From Dunaliella salina (taxonomy: Eukaryota; Chlorophyta; Chlorophyceae; Chlamydomonadales; Dunaliellaceae), in contig MU070740.1 in assembly GCA_002284615.2 (NCBI GenBank), positions 19,815 to 40,282 of the forward strand: a stretch of DNA of 20,468 bases. Direction: 5' to 3'. This document shows, piece by piece, positions 1-8,186 of this stretch (position 1 is the first letter of the stretch; every line of letters starts with the position of its first letter). The notes beneath the pieces were generated by a model that did not search any database, was not told the origin of the DNA, and worked only from the letters and a program-made list of their open reading frames with translations. A program made the translations under genes and the position numbers.

Positions 1-58
<58 letters not shown>
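1..58. repeat. (AC)n dinucleotide microsatellite
   Basis: An uninterrupted AC repeat opens the window, is probably longer to the left, and passes into GTGC/ATGCGTGC-rich DNA. It is a simple repeat with no coding content. From 59 to 361 I see no convincing gene. A minus-strand open frame there overlaps the AT-rich palindromic DNA and looks accidental. Confidence 0.97.
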
Positions 59-62
<4 letters not shown>

Positions 63-361
63 ACGCATGCGTGCGTAAGCACATGCAGGGACAGGGCTGA
101 GCCTTTGCAGATTTTTGACAGTCAAGTGGCATCGGCCTCCCTGTGGGGTCTTGTCTGCTTGTTAAAATCTTCTTGCTAACCCTCAGAATCAAGTTCTGCT
201 GCCTCTGGGGACTTCACCTCTCCCATTTGATGCCCCAACAAAACTTGGTATTTGCCCAGGGAATTGGTTAAAATTCACCCATTGAAGCCTGGGCTCTTTA
301 AAGGGGCACGTCAGGATTTCGACCTGGTGAACACGTATATTTTGACATATATGCAACACCA

Positions 362-396
362 TATATATTCCGTAAATATTACATGCGGAATATATA
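362..396. repeat. AT-rich inverted repeat (hairpin)
   Basis: The 11-base arm TATATATTCCG (362-372) is exactly complementary to CGGAATATATA (386-396), around a 13-base loop. It lies inside a strongly AT-rich stretch of TATA-type sequence, just left of the element copy at 405-486, and may be part of the same mobile sequence. Confidence 0.8.
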
Positions 397-404
397 CGGA
401 CTAA

Positions 405-486
405 GGTGTGGCCATATATATGCTGTATATATTCCATACGTATACACGCCATATATGCATATTTATACGGAATTGGCTAACCCTAA
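405..486 (+). repeat. Partial copy of AT-rich MITE-like element (inverse of 4086-4314)
   Basis: This block runs from GGTGTGGCC through TATATTCCATAC to GGAATTGGCTAACCC. Read on the opposite strand, the left half of the element at 4086-4314 shows the same landmarks in the same order. The right end here (GGAATTGGCTAACC) matches the terminal repeat of that element (GGAATTGGCCAACC). I could not find the other terminus, so this copy is truncated or diverged. The two copies are in opposite orientation and flank the minisatellite region. Confidence 0.55.
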
Positions 487-1796
487 TCGTTTGTCATCAG
501 AGTGTGCAAGCGCCACCACTCTCATGAGGAGGATGAAGGTGTTCCAAGCTCCTTGTTAATGTGACTCTCTGGTACAATGCTGGAATCACTCATCTTCCAG
601 CCTTGCAGGTTCTTAGCTGCTTCCGTTGTACCCGGCATCATATATAGGCGTTGTACCCGGCGTCATGGCAAGGGTGCTCTTATGTTACTCTAATATGCTT
701 TCTTGAGAAGTTCAGAAGCATTTATATAAAGATACCTGTAAAAATTCAGGGAGACGAGGTGCCAAAGGGGTCCAGTGTAACATGATCTCTGGCACTCGTC
801 AGGCTACAGAGGGCTTTGGTAATGTTTATTTTGTTTGTAGTTATCAAGAGACTCCTGGTACGCAGGCCCCTGGATGTCAACTTTCTGCTGGAACTGACCC
901 CTTCATCGACATCAAGGGGTCAGATTGAATGAGGCTGATACTTTTGGATAGCCTCCCCATCTTCTTGTCCAATTAGGCTCTTTTACCATCTTGAGAATAG
1001 GTGAGCACCGGCTTCGGCCTACTTTTGTAAAACCACTTGTTTGCATGAAAGAGAAGCCTCTTTATCCTTGGCTGTCGCATACACACAGGTAGAAATGCAT
1101 GAGCAGTACATCGTTCTTGATGCCGGCCACCAACCCCATCCTGCAGCAGATGACAGCAACTCATTGGTTGGGCATCAACCATTGAACCATGTTGATCACC
1201 AGGTAAACAGTTGCTTTTACCTTTTGATTAGATTAGGTTACAAAGGAAGACCTTCAGCCAGGTTGTTCGGCTGATCTGATAGGTCTATGCCATGGCTGGT
1301 CTATGCCAATAGCAAATCCAAAAGCTCGGACGTGGAAAAGGATAGCTCCTTTTTGTGTTGCAAGAGGAAATCTGATACAGCCAGGACACCCAATTTTTTT
1401 AACTTTGAGGAAAACCATGCATGTGCAGCTGGTTTTGATCGGAACTGTACACCTCTCCAGGGGTGTGCTGTTCAGCTTGCTGTGCTGCTGGAGCATTTTT
1501 AGCTCCGTCGAACGCAGAAAGAGTTTTGCTGCTTTGTGTCTTTCTGTGTGTCTTCTTGTCTGCATCTGAAGCTTGCATTGCCACGAGCTGCATGGTGCTT
1601 TCCCTAGTCAGTTACATGAGGGTGCACTAAACTGTGGCGTTGACGTTGTTCAAGTTCTCTTCCCCATCACATCGAAAGGCAAGCTGCCACCTGCCTTAGC
1701 CTCCTTTGATGCACATTGGTATGCAGACTTCAAACGAGATCTTCATTCCCTGATTTGATTGGATTACATTTCATCTCTTCCTGCTTGTGCATGGAG
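487..1796. other. No supported gene; possible exon-like island near 1090-1200
   Basis: Mostly unique-looking sequence with no recognisable protein. A short tandem echo, TTGTACCCGGC, occurs at about 627 and 650. At 1090-1201 a GC-richer island is preceded by CATACACACAG (acceptor-like) and followed by CACCAG/GTAAAC (a good donor match). Several frames are partly open, but none gives a recognisable domain, so I do not call a gene. Confidence 0.4.
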
Positions 1797-2800
1797 GGCG
1801 CTGGTGTTCTGCCTGCTAAGAAGAACCATGCTCTGCTTGCTGTGCAGGCGCACTAGTATCCTGGTGTCTGCTATGTGCCATGTTAATCTGTGGTGCAAAG
1901 CACTGTTGTCCTGTCTGCTATGGGTCATACTTTGTCATCTGTTGTGCAAAGCGCTGTTGCCCTATTCGCCGCAGGTCACTGCTGTCCATCAGTCCTGCAG
2001 GCACGGGTATCCCAGCCTCTATGTGTCATTGTTTGTTATCAATTGTTGTGCAAAGCGCTGTTGCCCTAGTTGCCGCGGTTCTCCGTTGTCCATCCATCCT
2101 GCTGGCACTGGTGTCCCATCTGCTGAAGGTCATTGTTTGTCATGTCTGTTGTGCAAAGTGCTGTTGTCCTATCCGCCACAGGTCCCCATGGTCCACCTGT
2201 CCTACATGCAGCGGTGTCCCGTCTGCTAAGGGTCACTGTTTATCATCTGTTGTGCAGAGTGTTGTTGTCCTATCCACCACAGGTCCCCATTGTCCACCTT
2301 TCCTACATGCAGCAGTGTCCCATCCGCTAAGGGTCATTGTTTATCATCTGTTGTGCAGAGTGCTGTTGTCCTATCCACCACAGGTCCCCATTGTCCACCT
2401 TTCCTGCAGGCAGCAGTGTCCCATCCGCTATGGGTCATTGTTTGTCATCTGTTGCGCAAAGTGGTGTTGTCCTATCCGCCACAGGTCCCCATTGTCCACC
2501 TTTCCTGCAGGCAGCAGTGTCCCATCCGCTGTGGGTCATTGTTTGTCATCTGTTGTGCAAAGTGCTGTTGTCCTATCCGCCACAGGTCCCCATTGTCCAC
2601 CTTTCCTGCAGGCAGCAGTGTCCCATCCGCTATGGGTCATTGTTATCTGGGGTGCACAGCGCTGTTGCCCTATCCGCCGCGGGTCTACATTGTCCATCTG
2701 CCCTGCAGGCATGGTGCTTTTTTTCTGCTATGGGTCATTGCTTGGTCATCTGCTGTGCAAAGCTGTGCTTGTGTGTGAGCCGCTGTGGTTTGACGATGAT
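1797..2800. repeat. Minisatellite array, 101-bp unit, about 10 copies
   Basis: Units share TTGTGCAAAGTGCTGTTGTCC, CACAGGTCCCCATTGTCCAC, CCTGCAGGCAGCAGTGTCCC and ATGGGTCATTGTTTGTCATC in order. The landmark TTCCTGCAGG recurs at 2402, 2502 and 2603, and related versions at about 1998, 2097, 2199 and 2301, so the period is 101 bp. The central copies are the most alike, and both flanks are more diverged. Because 101 is not a multiple of 3, each unit shifts the reading frame, and all three plus-strand frames stay open and show the same Cys/Ser/Pro/Val-rich peptides in rotation. That pattern fits a noncoding tandem repeat that happens to lack stops. Confidence 0.93.
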
Positions 2801-3416
2801 CATCTGCTGCCCAGGCGCTCATGCTGCACTCGCTGTGGGTGTTGTCCTTTGTTTCTCCACTTGTTCTGAAGGCCCTATTGATGCACCTGCTGTGGATCAT
2901 CAAAGTTCTGCACCTGTTGTGCAGGCATTGTTGTAGCATCAACGCACTGTGGGTGTCATCCTTGCCCACTGGATGTGCAGGCACCGGTGTTGCATCTATT
3001 CTGTATCAATGTTTTCCATCCGCTGTGCAAAGACCTGATTTTTGGTCCGCTCAGGGCATCACTATTCTCTGTTGTTCACCTCTTGTGCAGGCACTGGTGT
3101 TCTACTTGCTATGGGTCATCATTGTTTTCCTTTCTGTTGTGCAGGCACTGTCGTTCAACTTGCCTTCAATCATGGTGTTTATGTCTCTGGGTCTGGCGGT
3201 GCTGGCTGTGGCCAGCGCCTGCTGCTTGGCGTGCTGTTGCTGATGCTGCACCTGCTGCTGCTGCTGCTGCAATTCCTATGGTTCTACTTGCCACAAATCA
3301 TCATTGTTCTCCCATTTGCTGTGCAGGCACTGTTGTTCTACTTGCTATGGATCATGGCGTTTGTGTCTCTGGGCCAGGCAGTGCTGGCTGCGGCCAGCGC
3401 GTACTGCTTGTCCTAG

Positions 3417-3452
<36 letters not shown>

Positions 3453-3990
3453 AATTCCCTGTTGTTCTACTTGCCATAGATCATCATTGTTCTCCCATTT
3501 GCTGTGCATGCACTGTTGTTCTACTTGCTGTGGATCATGTCTCTGGGCCTGGCTCCTGGCTGTGGCCAGCGCCTGCTGCTTGGTTTGCTGCTGCTGCTGC
3601 TGCAACCCCTGTTATTCTACTTGCCATAGATCATCATTGTGTTCCCATTTGTGGTGCAGGCACTGTTGTTCTACTTGCTGTGGATCATGGCGTTTATGTC
3701 TCTGGGTCTGGCGGTGCTGGCTGTGGCCAGCGCCTGCTGCTTGGCCTGCTGCTGCTGCTGCTGCAACTCCCTGTTGTTCTACTTGCCATAGATCATCATT
3801 GTGTTCCCATTTGTGGTGCAGGCACTGTTGTTCTACTTGCTGTGGATCATGGCGTTTATGTCTCTGGGCCTGGCGGTGCTGGCTGTGGCCAGTGCCTGCT
3901 GCTTGGCCTGCTGCTGCTGCTGCTGCAACCCCGACACCCTATGCGCATGGGCGCCGTGCGCTGCCATGTGCTGCTTCTGCTGCAGTGAGG
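2801..3990. repeat. Second minisatellite array, ~150-183-bp units with (CTG)n cores
   Basis: The unit reads roughly: TTCTACTTGCCATAGATCAT, a TTGCTGTGCAGGCACTGTTG block, TACTTGCTGTGGATCATGGC, GTCTCTGGGCCTGGCGGTGC, TGGCTGTGGCCAGCGCCTGC, then a run of CTG/GCT. The landmark TTCTACTTGCC occurs at 3282, 3465, 3614 and 3777, giving spacings of 183, 149 and 163 bp. Much of the variation comes from the length of the CTG run. The two units ending near 3770 and 3930 are almost identical, so they duplicated recently. The encoded Leu/Ala/Cys-rich frames are repeat artefacts. Confidence 0.92.
3418..3452. repeat. (CTG)n trinucleotide tract
   Basis: The longest pure run of GCT/CTG in the window, about 11-12 repeats. 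Shorter runs lie at the same position in each unit of the surrounding array (near 3251, 3586, 3748 and 3909), so the trinucleotide tract is part of the amplified unit and has expanded or contracted separately in each copy. Confidence 0.93.
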
Positions 3991-4860
3991 GGGGGCGGGA
4001 CGACTGCTGCTGCTGCTCACCCCTGTGGTGTGCAGAGATGCTTTGCTTAGGTGCGCACGCGCTGTATGCAAGTGTGCAAATGTGTAAGGTTGGCCAATTC
4101 CATTTATGTGTATGTATGTGTGCGTGCGTGCGTGCGTGGCATTTATACATTTGTAATTTATGTATGGAATATACACGGCCACACCTCAATCCATTCAGCA
4201 GTAAAGAAATAAAAAATTCAATCTTAGACATGTAAAAATATATGTGTGTGTACGCATGTACATATCTGTGTATATCGTATTTGAAAATCCCATGTATTGA
4301 ATTGGTTGACCCTTGAAATGTGCAATGACAAGGTGCCCAGGGAAAACTGCTGCTGCTCACCCCTGTGGTGTGTGAAGGTGCTCTGTCGATGAGCGCAGGT
4401 GCAGAATCTGGGAGTCTAAATGTACAACAACAAGGTGCTCAGGGAAAACTGCTGCTGCTGGTCCCTGTGTGTGCGGAGGTGCTTTGCCTAATCGCACAGG
4501 TGCTGTGTCTAGGTATGCAAATGTGCAAAACCAAGGTGCTCCAGGAAAACTCCTGCTGCAGCTCATCCCCAGGATATACAGAGGTGCTTTGTCTAGGTGC
4601 GCTGGTGTTGTATCTGGGTGTACAAATGTGCAATGGCAAGGTGCCCAGGGACAATTGCTGCTGCTCATCCCCGTGGTGTGAGGGGATGCTTTGTCTAGCT
4701 ATGCACCTGTCCAAGTGTACGAATGTGCTACAACAAGGCGCCCAGGGACAACTGTTGCTTCTTCTCATCCCTGTGGTGAGAGGAGTTGCTGTGACTAGGT
4801 GTAATCTGAGTCTGGCGCACTTCGCGGGGCCAGAGCGAGCGCAGGTGCTTTGATGACTCC
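3991..4860. repeat. Third minisatellite array, ~101-bp unit, interrupted by a MITE-like element
   Basis: Units carry CAAGGTGCCCAGGGA, a CTGCTGCTG run, CACCCCTGTGGTGTG, GAGGTGCTTTGTCTAGGTG and GTGCAAATGTGCAA. The landmark CAAGG(T/C)G lies at 4329, 4431, 4532, 4637 and 4734, spacings 97-105 bp. One unit begins near 4001 and is cut at 4085 by the AT-rich element; the array resumes at 4315. The period equals that of the first array, but the sequences do not align obviously. Overlapping open frames on both strands have no recognisable domain. Confidence 0.88.
4086..4314 (-). mobile_element. MITE-like AT-rich element inserted in a minisatellite
   Basis: A 229-bp AT-rich insertion breaks the GC-richer 101-bp repeat unit. 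Its ends are imperfect inverted repeats: AAGGTTGGCCAATTC on the left and the complement of GAATTGGTTGACCCTT on the right. It is flanked by AAATGTG (4078-4084) and AAATGTG (4316-4322), which occurs once in intact repeat units, so it is a target-site duplication of about 7-9 bp. There is no coding capacity. It includes a (TGCG)n run near 4118-4138. A 7-9-bp duplication suggests a Mutator- or hAT-like transposase acting in trans; the superfamily is not certain. Confidence 0.75.
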
Positions 4861-5166
4861 ATGGTCTGTGGTTTGAGTTGATACCAGGGGTGGGCTGTGG
4901 TGATGCCAGCTTAACTGGGGTGCAGCCTCCATCCACAATGTAGGTGATGCCTGGTGTACAGGTTTACAGGTTTACCGAAAGGAGTCATCAATCAAGACGC
5001 ATGACTGCTAGGCTGATTCATTTGCAGTTCAATAAACGATGCCAGGCATTTCCGGAATCTTGAGCCATGTGCCTAAGCACCACAAGAATCTTCTGGAGCT
5101 GTGGCTCTTGTCATGGTTTGCAACTCTCAGGGCCACCTGGTCATGGTCGTGCTTGCGAGAAACATC
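4861..5166. other. No supported gene before the TIR element
   Basis: After the array ends, unique-looking sequence runs to the target duplication of the next element. Plus-strand frames around 5039-5343 stay open and run into the mobile element, with no known domain. A short hydrophobic peptide is encoded near 5100-5150. I would not annotate a gene without transcript support. Confidence 0.4.
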
Positions 5167-5173
5167 AATCAAC

Positions 5174-5858
5174 CAGGAGGGTCTCGTTCCTGTAATTTTT
5201 GGACGGCAGATGTCAATCCTATTAAAAACTATATATTCGGAACCCTGAGCTCAAGAGCTATTGGTTGGTGCATAAATGAGTCCAATCGGAGGGGTCGAAG
5301 GGGTGGGAGGGGGGGTTCCAACTTTTTGGGACCCCCCCTCTAGAATTTTTTTGAGCCTGTTCTACAGAATTTTAAATAGATCGTCAGATTCCTGAGCTCA
5401 AGAGCTGTCGATTGGCACCCTCTTTGTGCAAATTGGGTAAAAGGGGGGGTCTGTGTGCATGACTGGGAGTCAGTGCCAAGCGCACGAGGGTCTGAGCAGC
5501 AAGGGGTGTGGAGGCAAACATGCAGCAAACCAATCCAAACTCCCAGGATAGTGACAGTATATGATGTGTTCTTGCTTGCTGAAATCAAGAGGGCACTTTG
5601 TGGACTTACATGCCAGTTCCGGGTGCCTGGTAGAGCAGGTATGCATGGGCATCCGCTCCTCATGTTTTGCCCCATTACTCTGCTGTGTATCAACACTTCA
5701 TTGGGAGGAGTATGCAGGTTGATAGCTATTTCGACGAGGAGCAGATTGGCACCCTTGTTGTCCGGGTTGGGGCACTGGAAGGGTTTTTTTTGGGGTCAGG
5801 GGGGTCCAGCCCAAAAATTACAAGTGCTGTCCTTGGAAAATTCGTTGCTACCCTCCTG
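5174..5858 (+). mobile_element. Non-autonomous TIR element, copy A (685 bp)
   Basis: The element begins CAGGAGGGT (5174-5182) and ends ACCCTCCTG (5850-5858), a perfect 9-bp inverted repeat. It is directly flanked by AATCAAC on both sides (5167-5173 and 5859-5865), a clean 7-bp target duplication. Landmarks shared with copies B and C, in order: TATATATTCGGAA, AAGAGCTATYG, a GGGGGGT...TTTTTGGGACCCCCC inverted block, GATTGGCACCCTCTTTG, a CATGCATGGGCRTCCGCT block, and GGAGCAGATTG. Open frames on both strands are short and not conserved between copies, so it is probably mobilised in trans. The superfamily is unassigned. Confidence 0.85.
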
Positions 5859-5865
5859 AATCAAC

Positions 5866-6337
5866 AATAAAAAATTTCATATTTGCAACCCTCTATGTTG
5901 TGGCTGCTGGCTGTGATAGCTGATCAGGGCTCTGCTAGACATGGCAGTTGGCATTTATGACTTGGTATCATCGCCCTCATTCCATTTTCTGTGGACTTGC
6001 AAGCGTCCGAGCCTTTCAGCGTCCTACACACACTTATTGGTCTTCACTGCATAGACCAATTGATCAATATGTGTCCATGAGCAGTGTCGGTGGCAGCTCA
6101 TTGAAAACATTCTGTGATCTCATCACACCTATAGATCTTTAAGCTTGGCCAGCTTAAGTTCCATTTGCAAATCGATTGGTGGCGGCCAGAGGCCAACATA
6201 CCAGCCCATTGATCATTCATTGTTGTGGTAGTTTAAAAGAATTGACCAGCTTAAGGCCAGTTTGCAAACCGTGGTGGCAGCCAGAAGCCAATAAAGCAGT
6301 TAATTGATCGATGCCTTGTTTTGGTGATCGTCAGAGA
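5866..6337. repeat. Unique spacer plus a ~97-bp tandem duplication
   Basis: From 5866 to about 6135 I see nothing beyond short accidental frames. Then CCAGCTTAAG occurs at 6149 and 6246, each followed by a related TTTGCAAA, GGTGGC(G)GCCAGA and GCCAA series and an ATTGATC. This is a two-copy tandem duplication of about 97 bp with moderate divergence, ending near 6312. Confidence 0.6.
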
Positions 6338-6490
6338 TCAACCAATCATCACCCTCGCCTCTCTCCCAATAACATCAACTAATCATCACTCCCTCCCTCT
6401 CGCAACAAGATCAACCACTCACCACTTTCCCTTTTCCCAGTTCAAATTAACCAATTATCACTCTCTTTCTCTTTCTCCCTCCTGGCCCTG
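6338..6490 (+). repeat. 37-bp tandem repeat forming branch-point/pyrimidine-tract region
   Basis: Four units start with TCAACCAATCATCAC (6338), TCAACTAATCATCAC (6375), TCAACCACTCACCAC (6411) and TAACCAATTATCAC (6448), so the period is 36-37 bp. Each unit has a CTAAT/CTCAC-like branch-point candidate followed by a C/T-rich run. The last unit leads without interruption into CTCCCTCCTGGCCCTGCAG, the acceptor of the exon at 6494. The repeat therefore supplies the 3' splice-site context of that exon. Confidence 0.8.
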
Positions 6491-6493
6491 CAG

Positions 6494-6697
6494 GCTGGTT
6501 GGTGCGCAAGCTGTGGTGGCAGCCTGACCCGCACTGCGCGCACACCCGGCATCACTGTCACCACCATGACCCTCCCTACCACCCTCCCATGCCCCCACCT
6601 CCTCCTGCGCAAGTGGTCGTGCATGGGGGCAGCGACTACTACGGACCGCCGGCAGGGCTCAAGGAGCCGCTGCTGGCACCAGGGTCCGGAATCGGAG
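6494..6697 (+). CDS. Internal exon: His/Cys- and Pro-rich tail of unrecognised protein
   Basis: A 204-base exon lies between a strong acceptor (long pyrimidine tract, TGCAG at 6489-6493) and the donor G/GTGCG at 6697/6698. It starts and ends in phase 1, so it is symmetric. The predicted residues begin with an aromatic/basic segment (WLVRKLWWQPDP), then a Cys/His cluster (CAHTRHHCHHH), DPPYHPP, a run of prolines, and finally LKEPLLAPGSGIG. WLVRKLWW looks like the end of a membrane helix passing into a cytosolic tail, but the upstream exon is not identified, so that is inference. The Cys/His cluster could bind metal, and DPPYHPP resembles a WW-domain ligand. Joining to 8014-8186 keeps the frame open to a stop. 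I do not recognise the family. Confidence 0.7.
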
Positions 6698-7190
6698 GTG
6701 CGTCACGTGATGATTGAACATTCCGTTTTCGCAATTGTTGATGTCTGGTCAGCAAGCCTTGCAGGCAGACATCTGCAAAGGAGCCACTGTTGGCATTGGG
6801 TTGTGGAATTGGAGCTGTGCCAAGTGAGTTTTGGAAATGCTGGTGTTTACGCTTGATGCAGTCTGATGAGCAAGCCTGGCAGGCAAGCAATGCCTCTTTG
6901 CCTAGGAGCTGCTGATGGCATCAGGGTCCGGAATCGGAGGTGCGCCTTGTGAGTGATCCAAACACTGGTGTCCACATTTGTTACGGTCTGATTAGCAAGT
7001 CTGGCAGGCAGGCAAGCACTGCATGTATGCCCTTGCAAATAGCACTGCATGTTTGCAAAGGAGCCGCTGTTGGCAGTAGAGTCCAGAATTGGAGATGCAA
7101 ACGAATTTAGGGAACACTGGTGTTCACGCTTGTTGCGGTTTGATTAGCAAGCCCTGCTGGCAAGCACAGCATGTATGCACACACTTGCTT
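6661..7190 (+). repeat. Tandem duplication of exon 3' end plus splice donor (4 copies)
   Basis: Copies begin at 6661 (within the real exon), 6778, 6903 and 7058, spacings 117, 125 and 155 bp. Each has an AAGGAGCCGCTGTTGGCA-type segment, an AGGGTCCGGAATCGGAG-type segment, then intron-type sequence with a GTTTACGCTTG-like stretch, TCTGATTAGCAAGCCT and GGCAGGCAAGCA. The third copy (6903) keeps GGGTCCGGAATCGGAG/GTGCGC, including the donor, and is preceded by CTTTGCCTAG. The other two have lost the exact donor. The region is part of the intron between 6697 and 8014. Confidence 0.8.
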
Positions 7191-7218
7191 GGTCTGCAAG
7201 CTGACTAGGATGTGACAA

Positions 7219-7400
7219 ATGACTCAGTGTGTGCTTAGCAGTGTGAGCGCAATTCAAGAGCGCCGTCTGCAGTATTTGCTAAAAAGACTTATGGATGATG
7301 AGGGCAGTGCAGGACGTGCAGCAGTGCAGTGTGTGCAGCCAGGAGCCCAGCTTGGGGGATTTGTTGGGGCCCTTTGGTGGGTACTTAGGTCATTTCCTTA
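7219..7400 (+). other. Open stretch within the intron, no recognised domain
   Basis: A plus-strand frame through about 7295-7390 encodes a peptide with CSVCSQEPSLGDLLGPF. The CxxC followed by GDLLGPF is faintly like the start of an extended PHD-type zinc finger, but no other zinc ligands follow. The frame ends in the hairpin repeat at 7394. The intron from 6697 to 8014 joins correctly without it, so an exon here is not needed. Confidence 0.2.
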
Positions 7401-7430
7401 ATGCACGCGGCCTAACGGCAAGTGTAGTTC
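7394..7430 (+). repeat. Retroelement 3'-end stem-loop, type A (solo)
   Basis: CTTAATGCACGCGGCC is followed by a short loop and GGCAAGTGTAG. Arms 7405-7412 and 7417-7425 pair with one internal mismatch, one bulge and a G-T wobble, in the same layout as the copies at 9455, 15908 and 18306. The usual pyrimidine tail is not clear here. Confidence 0.5.
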
Positions 7431-7552
7431 TAGCCCTTTGTTCTTCCTTACAGCTACTGCTTCTTGCTGTGGAAGACCAACCAGCATCAGTAATTTTAGG
7501 CCCAGGGGATGGTGATCAAGTTCGTTAAGCGCTGGCATGCATGCCTTCTTCA

Positions 7553-7760
7553 CAGGCACGCTTTTTGGCAGGGATGGGTATTTACTTGGCTTTGAGAGTT
7601 GATGTACGTAAGTAAATGATTTGTGCCTCAATTTATGCAGGGATATGTTTGGCTTTGAGGATTGCGGCATGCATAGGTAACTGAATTGTGCTCAAGTTCG
7701 AGCAGGGAGGGGCCATACTTGGCTCTGAGAGATTCGAATCCCTGAAGTACATGATTTAGC
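7553..7760 (+). repeat. Three-copy tandem repeat, ~65-69-bp unit, within intron
   Basis: GCAGGG occurs at 7568, 7637 and 7702. Each is followed by a (T)ACTTGGCTTTGAG-like stretch and then a TGAAGTACATGATT/AGTAAATGATTTG-like stretch, with substantial divergence. The third copy contains GATTCGAATCCC, which resembles a tRNA T-loop box but has no cloverleaf around it. From 7761 to 8013 is ordinary intron sequence ending in CTGTTACCCACAG. Confidence 0.6.
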
Positions 7761-8013
7761 AATGGTGCTTGCAGAACTCGCACACACTGTTAAAACTGTG
7801 TCTTGATTTGTACACGTTCTCACAGCTATTTGAGCCGTGCTGCTTTTATGAGTTTCTGCAACAGCCTATCTGAATGTGAAACTACAGAATTACCTTCATG
7901 TCACATGTATTACCACTCATTTTCATCAGTGGCTACCCTGCTCTCCTTCTGCATTTCCATGCAAACACGTACTCAAGAAATGAATGGTGTCACCTTGTCC
8001 CTGTTACCCACAG

Positions 8014-8186
8014 CGGCATATGGTGGCAGCAGCAATGCCGCATGGAGGAGCCCTCAGGTCAGCCAACCCAGTCAGCCTTACTTCGCTGGTGACCCTTACT
8101 ACCAGCCCCCTATCATCCAGCCAGCAGCCAGGACAGGTGCAAAGGGTGATGATGAGGGTTTCACGCCATCTGCCCCGCCCAAGTAA
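8014..8186 (+). CDS. Probable terminal exon of the His/Pro-rich protein gene
   Basis: The acceptor TTACCCACAG ends at 8013. The exon begins CG/GCA/TAT, so the single G left at 6697 completes GCG and the junction reads GIG-A-AYGGSS. That phase match across 1.3 kb is the main evidence that both exons belong to one gene. The 173-base exon encodes a low-complexity tail rich in Gln, Pro, Ser and Tyr, with FAGDPYYQPP (PPxY-like) and a final TPSAPPK before TAA at 8184-8186. The stop overlaps CAA/GTAAGG, which is itself a strong donor match, so the exon might instead end at 8182 and the gene continue. No upstream exons other than 6494-6697 were identified, and the family is unknown. Confidence 0.65.

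Noticed and set aside
973..1274. Gene on either strand at the GC-rich island
   Set aside because: Splice-like ends exist but no frame gives a recognisable domain, and both strands are equally open.
1880..2869. Long Cys/Ser/Pro-rich plus-strand open frame as a protein gene
   Set aside because: It is a 101-bp tandem repeat read in rotating frames; the other two frames show the same peptides. No start context, splice signals or domain support a protein.
2975..4050. Leu/Ala/Cys-rich frames over the CTG arrays as membrane or cysteine-rich proteins
   Set aside because: They come from (CTG)n and minisatellite units; hydrophobic appearance follows from CTG read as Leu.
7295..7390. PHD-finger exon (CSVCSQEPSLGDLLGPF)
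   Set aside because: Only one CxxC pair is present, no further zinc ligands follow, and the flanking exons join in phase without it.
7702..7745. tRNA gene suggested by GATTCGAATCCC
   Set aside because: No acceptor stem, D arm or anticodon arm can be folded around it; it is one unit of a local tandem repeat.
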